In this document: positions 60,553-64,000 of the stretch, piece after piece
Numbering within the stretch: the stretch's first letter is position 1
Layout: every line of letters begins with the position of its first letter
Translations under genes and position numbers: made by a program
From: Ignelater luminosus
Lineage: Eukaryota > Arthropoda > Insecta > Coleoptera > Elateridae
DNA length: 64,000 nt
NCBI GenBank assembly: GCA_011009095.1
Contig: VTPC01001024.1
Location: 41,359-105,358 of the forward strand
Direction: 5' to 3'
Notes under the pieces: model-generated
Databases searched by the model: none
The model's input: only the letters and a program-made list of their open reading frames with translations
What the model was told of the DNA's origin: nothing

Positions 60553-61114
60553 TACAGTGTGTAAAGCGATGGGGTATACAGGAGGGAAAGCTTTTTTATT
60601 ATTGGTCTTTCGACAAAATGTTACTCCTGATAAAATTTTCTGCTTCAGAACCTCCAATAATGGTAATATAATTTCGATGTTTCCAACAATAATGAAAAAA
60701 ATTCTAAAAAACGCATTATTGTAGAATCAAAAACGACTAAGTTCCAAATTTACACAAACATCAAATTGCCATGTTTCAACTGCACCCGCAAAAAAAGCTA
60801 CCATGATTTTTTAATTTAATTTAAACGCATTGTTTTCAATAAAAAAAACGACTGAGTTTTAAGTTTGTTAAAACATCGTGTTAGCTTTTTTTGTGGATGC
60901 AGTTCAAACATGGCAATCTGATTTTCGAGTAAATATGGAACTTAAACGTTTTTTATTCTAGGATAATGCGTTTGTAGTTTTTTTTCCATTATTGTTGGTA
61001 ACATCGAAATTATATAACCATTATTGGAGGTGTTTATCAAGAGTGACATTTTGTCCTAAGACCAATAATAAACAAGCTTTCCCTCTTGTATACCCCATTG
61101 CTTTACACAGTGTA
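60553..61114. mobile_element. Near-perfect palindromic MITE, about 0.56 kb
   Basis: Arms of about 270 bp are reverse complements almost to the centre, starting TACAGTGTGTAAAGCGATGGG on the left and ending CCCATTGCTTTACACAGTGTA on the right. TA lies at both edges (60551-60552 and 61115-61116), suggesting a Tc1/mariner-type TA duplication. Shared inner landmarks include GAGGGAAAGCTT, ATTATTGGTCTT and CCTCCAATAATGG. No coding capacity. It sits in the intron before the exon at 61377. Confidence 0.85.
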
Positions 61115-61376
61115 TAATAAAACGACATTTCCCTAAGATGGTATTGCCAACTAAACGCTACAGGTTGTGGTTTTCTAAAACTGAAATACGTTATACCTTA
61201 CTGGTAAGCTTTAATATTCTTTAGTTTACATAGTTTCAAAGTTTGAAAAATTTTGTTTGCAGATTGTAGCTTTTGTTGAGCTATTTGCCCTTCACGAAAT
61301 CGCTGCGTATTTTGGTATACCTTGTACATGTGTATTTTAATTATACATGATTTTCAACTACTTGTTTTTTATTTAG

Positions 61377-62779
61377 GATGCCAATCAGCACTATATCAAA
61401 AAACCATGTACTAGAGAAAGACCAACTATTTGTCCAATATGTTATCAAGATGTTATAACCCACTTCACCAGATATTTATTTAGGCATCATGAAAAACATA
61501 AGGATGTGATAAAAATAAAAAGTTTAAAGCCAGGAAGTAAAGAACGCTTATCCTTGGTTGCGGCACTTCGAAAACAAGCATATTTTCATTTGTATGTCGA
61601 AAAGAACGTTTTGAATCCTGTCAGAACTTCAAATAATCCTAAATCAGTTTGTACATATTGCTTGGGACACTACAGCAAAAACCTGCTATACAAGCATGTA
61701 AAGCAATGCAGAAATATACCATCTGATGTTATTAATCCTGGTAAGAGGTGTACATCAACGTCCCAAACGTTCATGGCATCAATGTTGTCAAAAAATCACG
61801 AATATTTAAGGACATCTCGTATAAAAAAAGAAGTATTTGACATCATGCGTGCCGACGAAGTTAGTGGAGTAGCAAAGAGCGATCCATTAACATGTTTATA
61901 AGGTGAGACCCTTTTAGCTAAACACAATAGACAGCAAATTGCCACTGTCGTATCGAGTAGAATTTGAGAAATGACAAGAATGCTAATGTCAATAAAATCG
62001 ATGAATAGCGATGTCTATGGAATGTTCGATGCGCTTAGACCAAACATGTTCAAGATATTGATATTAGCATCAAAGATTGTAAGTGGTTATGACGAAGATA
62101 AAAAAAGTTTTAGAGCTCCTTCATTGGCTTTCAACATGGGAACAAATCTAAAAATTTTATGCATTGTTGCATTTAAACTTGTAATGGAAAAAAGGAAACT
62201 GCCTAATATATGCTGGGATGACAGAAATGAAAAGAAAAATGAAATCAAAGATTTGAGGAAATTAATTGAAGCACACTGGTGTAATGAAATATCGAGCTTA
62301 GCGTTAAAAACCCTCAAAGAAAGACAATGGGAAAAGCCAGTACAGTTGCCGCTATCAAAAGACATACTTACATTTCAAACACATCTCGGTGACCTAGCGG
62401 AGAATGCTTACGAAGCATTAAATAATGGTATCAACATTAAAACAAATTATAAAGTTTTGACTGAGTGTGTGTTAGCCCAAACAATCATGTTTAACAGGAA
62501 ACAAGTTGGTGATGTCCAGTATTTAAAAATTGAAACCTATAATAAAGAAAACCGTAGTATTAATCAAGAAGCGTTTACTGAATCATTGACTGCCGTTGAG
62601 AAAATAATAAGTAAACAACTGAAAAGAGTTGATAACGTGTGTTCTTAAAATAAGAGAAACCACTAACATAGTGCCTAAGTCCAATCCTTATATGTTTGCA
62701 AATCCAGGATCTGTGAATAGATGGATGCAACTGGAAGAAATGGAACAAATAGCCACGTTTATGGGGCACACCAAAAAAG
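61377..62779 (+). pseudogene. Recombinase-like family gene, main exon
   Basis: Exon from a TTTTTTATTTAG acceptor to donor AAAAAAG|GTAAGC. It opens DANQHYIKKPCTRERPTICP with a CxxC...HH finger, then a C-x2-C-x11-H-x3-C finger (CTYCLGHYSKNLLYKHVKQC). An alpha-helical core follows: TFMASMLSKNHEYLR, MFDALRPNMFKILI, HWCNEISSLALKTLKERQW, LAQTIMFNRKQVGDVQYLKI. The last part, NPYMFANPGSVNRWMQ then LEEMEQIATFMGHTKK, resembles a tyrosine recombinase C-terminus with its Gly-His-Thr box. Breaks: TAA 61899-61901, TGA 61965-61967, a frame break after QLKRV (about 62630), and loss of about 35-40 residues before LEEMEQ, where the family carries a conserved Arg. I recall this family as multicopy in insects and possibly Crypton-derived; that assignment is inference. 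Confidence 0.7.
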
Positions 62780-63195
62780 GTAAGCCTTGGTATAATTTGT
62801 CAGATGCCACAATGACATTTATGCAAATATTTCTGATATTCTTTTTAAATACTATTTAAGATTTTGACGTTTGAAACTTGACATTTCGGATATGAAATTT
62901 TGCGATTTTGGCTGAGCCGGAAGATGTCATTAAAGAGATCACTAAGAATTAGGGTAATTTAAACAGTTTTGGTCTAAGTTAAACGGTTCGGATTTTACAG
63001 TTTCTCGGGCAATCTAAAATGTCAAATCTCAAACGTTAATATCTTGAAAACGGTTGAATTTAGACAAACAGCACCTTATGTGAAACTTGTCTAGAATTGA
63101 AAGTAGAAAACACAAATCCTGTATTTTGCAGGATGTTTCATTCAAAAAGAAATCTTCCACTCTGTACATTGAGTAAACTCTTTTTTTCTCTCCAG
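62780..63195 (+). other. Intron of the recombinase-like family gene
   Basis: GT donor at 62780-62781 and a T-rich acceptor (TTTTTTTCTCTCCAG) before 63196. No other feature. Confidence 0.5.
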
Positions 63196-64000
63196 ATTAC
63201 CTCAAGATATATACCAGACAGCAAAGGTTGCAAAAGTACTGCTCTTGCTAGAGAAGGGAAAGGGAGAGAGTTTCACGGCAAAAACTTAAATGATATTGAG
63301 TTGGATCAAGATATTTATTATAGTTCTGAAAGTAGTGAAGATGAAAGTGAAAATAATATAGAATCTCTTTCAGAAAGGGTTTTCAGAAAACGAGCAAAGA
63401 CTGATTCTGAAATGGTGGTGAACAAGAAACACACAGCGAAAAGAATTACTAATAGTTTAAGAGAAGAATGTGAAGAAGAAGCATTGACTACAGAGAAAAA
63501 CTTTGAATCAGACAATGAAATTGAATTACCTAAAAAGAAGAAAAAACCTAACAAAGAACACACGACAGAAGAAGTTACCGATAGGTTAGAAGAAGAATTT
63601 GAAGGAGAAGCATTGACTACAGGGAAAAACATTCAACCAGATAGTGAAATTGAATTACCTAAGATGAAGAAAAAACCTAACAAAAAACATACAGCAAAAG
63701 AAGTTACCGATAGTTCAGAAGAAGAATTTGAAGAAATATTGAATAAAGATAATGAAATTGAATCACCCAAGAAAAAGTTTAAATCTTTACTAAAAAAAAG
63801 AGTAGATTGGTTGAACGAAGAGTTAAGAGAAGAAGTGTTAAGTAAAGAAACAACGACTGATGAGGATAAAGAATTTGGATTACTTAAGAAACAACCCAAT
63901 AATAAAAAAGTAACTGGACGTATACGTTGGAGTGGTCAAGAGAAAAAGATTGTTTTGAATTATTTCCGACACCATTTGAAAAATAAAATAACTCCAAAAA
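63196..64000 (+). CDS. Recombinase-like family gene, last visible exon (runs off the window)
   Basis: After the acceptor it reads LPQDIYQTAKVAKVLLLLEK, the continuation expected after the GHTKK box. A one-base shift near 63265-63270 moves the reading to a frame open from about 63271 to the window end (243 codons, no stop). That frame gives GKNLNDIELDQDIYYSSES, then three or four imperfect repeats of about 43 residues rich in Lys and Glu (core EVTDxxEEEFE...EIELPKxKKKPNK). It ends with GRIRWSGQEKKIVLNYFRHH, a Myb/SANT-like helix start usual at the C-terminus of this family. The THxEFY stretch expected between this exon and the previous one was not found. Because the frame does not end in the window, a start-to-stop scan misses it. 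Confidence 0.65.
   Translation, partial: MTSRYIPDSKGCKSTALAREGKGREFHGKNLNDIELDQDIYYSSESSEDESENNIESLSERVFRKRAKTDSEMVVNKKHTAKRITNSLREECEEEALTTEKNFESDNEIELPKKKKKPNKEHTTEEVTDRLEEEFEGEALTTGKNIQPDSEIELPKMKKKPNKKHTAKEVTDSSEEEFEEILNKDNEIESPKKKFKSLLKKRVDWLNEELREEVLSKETTTDEDKEFGLLKKQPNNKKVTGRIRWSGQEKKIVLNYFRHHLKNKITPK

Noticed and set aside
1-64000. tRNA, rRNA, snRNA genes, CRISPR arrays, riboswitches, operons
   Set aside because: None could be recognised by eye; no tRNA-like cloverleaf with A and B boxes stood out, and the organism type makes the bacterial features implausible. A covariance-model scan would be decisive for small RNAs.

Overview
This window is eukaryotic, AT-rich, intron-rich DNA from an arthropod, almost certainly an insect. 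The main host evidence is a split gene on the minus strand whose exons encode two immunoglobulin domains of the arthropod Dpr (defective proboscis extension response) family. Most other recognisable sequence is mobile-element debris: mariner, Ty3/gypsy, LINE, piggyBac, pogo, Penelope and foldback/MITE families. No bacterial-style operons, CRISPR arrays or rRNA genes were seen.

Layout. 0.7-2.0 kb: mariner A, complete with TIRs and TA duplication, its transposase broken by one nonsense codon. 3.22-5.79 kb: an internally deleted Ty3/gypsy element (minus strand) with two LTRs, a 4-bp target duplication, an integrase remnant and a 3' reading frame joining an ADP-ribose macrodomain to a CCCH zinc finger. 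8.5-9.8 kb: mariner B (irritans/Himar1-like). 12.35-13.45 kb: a long inverted repeat. 13.98-15.25 kb: mariner C (Mos1/mauritiana-like). 19.4-20.35 kb: a GC-richer block resembling an LTR plus primer-binding region. 22.1-30.0 kb: the dpr-like gene, with Ig1, a candidate 45-nt cassette exon, Ig2 and a short C-terminal exon, all phase-compatible. Its N-terminal exons were not found. 32.5-35.1 kb: LINE, hAT-like and piggyBac fossils. 37.8-41.1 kb: a decayed LINE with endonuclease and reverse transcriptase, bracketed by a 52-bp direct repeat. 42.8-43.75 kb: a dead pogo/Tigger-like transposase. 43.75-53.8 kb: largely featureless AT-rich DNA with one foldback. 53.8-57.6 kb: a mariner C-terminal fragment, a Penelope RT fragment, a hairpin and a hAT-like MITE. 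57.95 kb to the window end: a multi-exon, partly decayed gene of an insect multicopy family (Ser/acidic N-terminus, zinc fingers, tyrosine-recombinase-like core, Lys/Glu repeats and a Myb-like tail). Its introns hold a minisatellite, a small foldback and a 0.56-kb near-perfect palindrome.

The genes do not form a pathway. The dpr-like gene is a neuronal cell-surface recognition gene with large introns. The rest records repeated invasion and decay of transposons. The best leads are the macrodomain-CCCH frame carried by the gypsy element, the symmetric microexon in the dpr-like gene, the 52-bp duplication around the LINE, and the recombinase-like family gene at the right edge. All family assignments come from reading motifs by eye; no database search was run.
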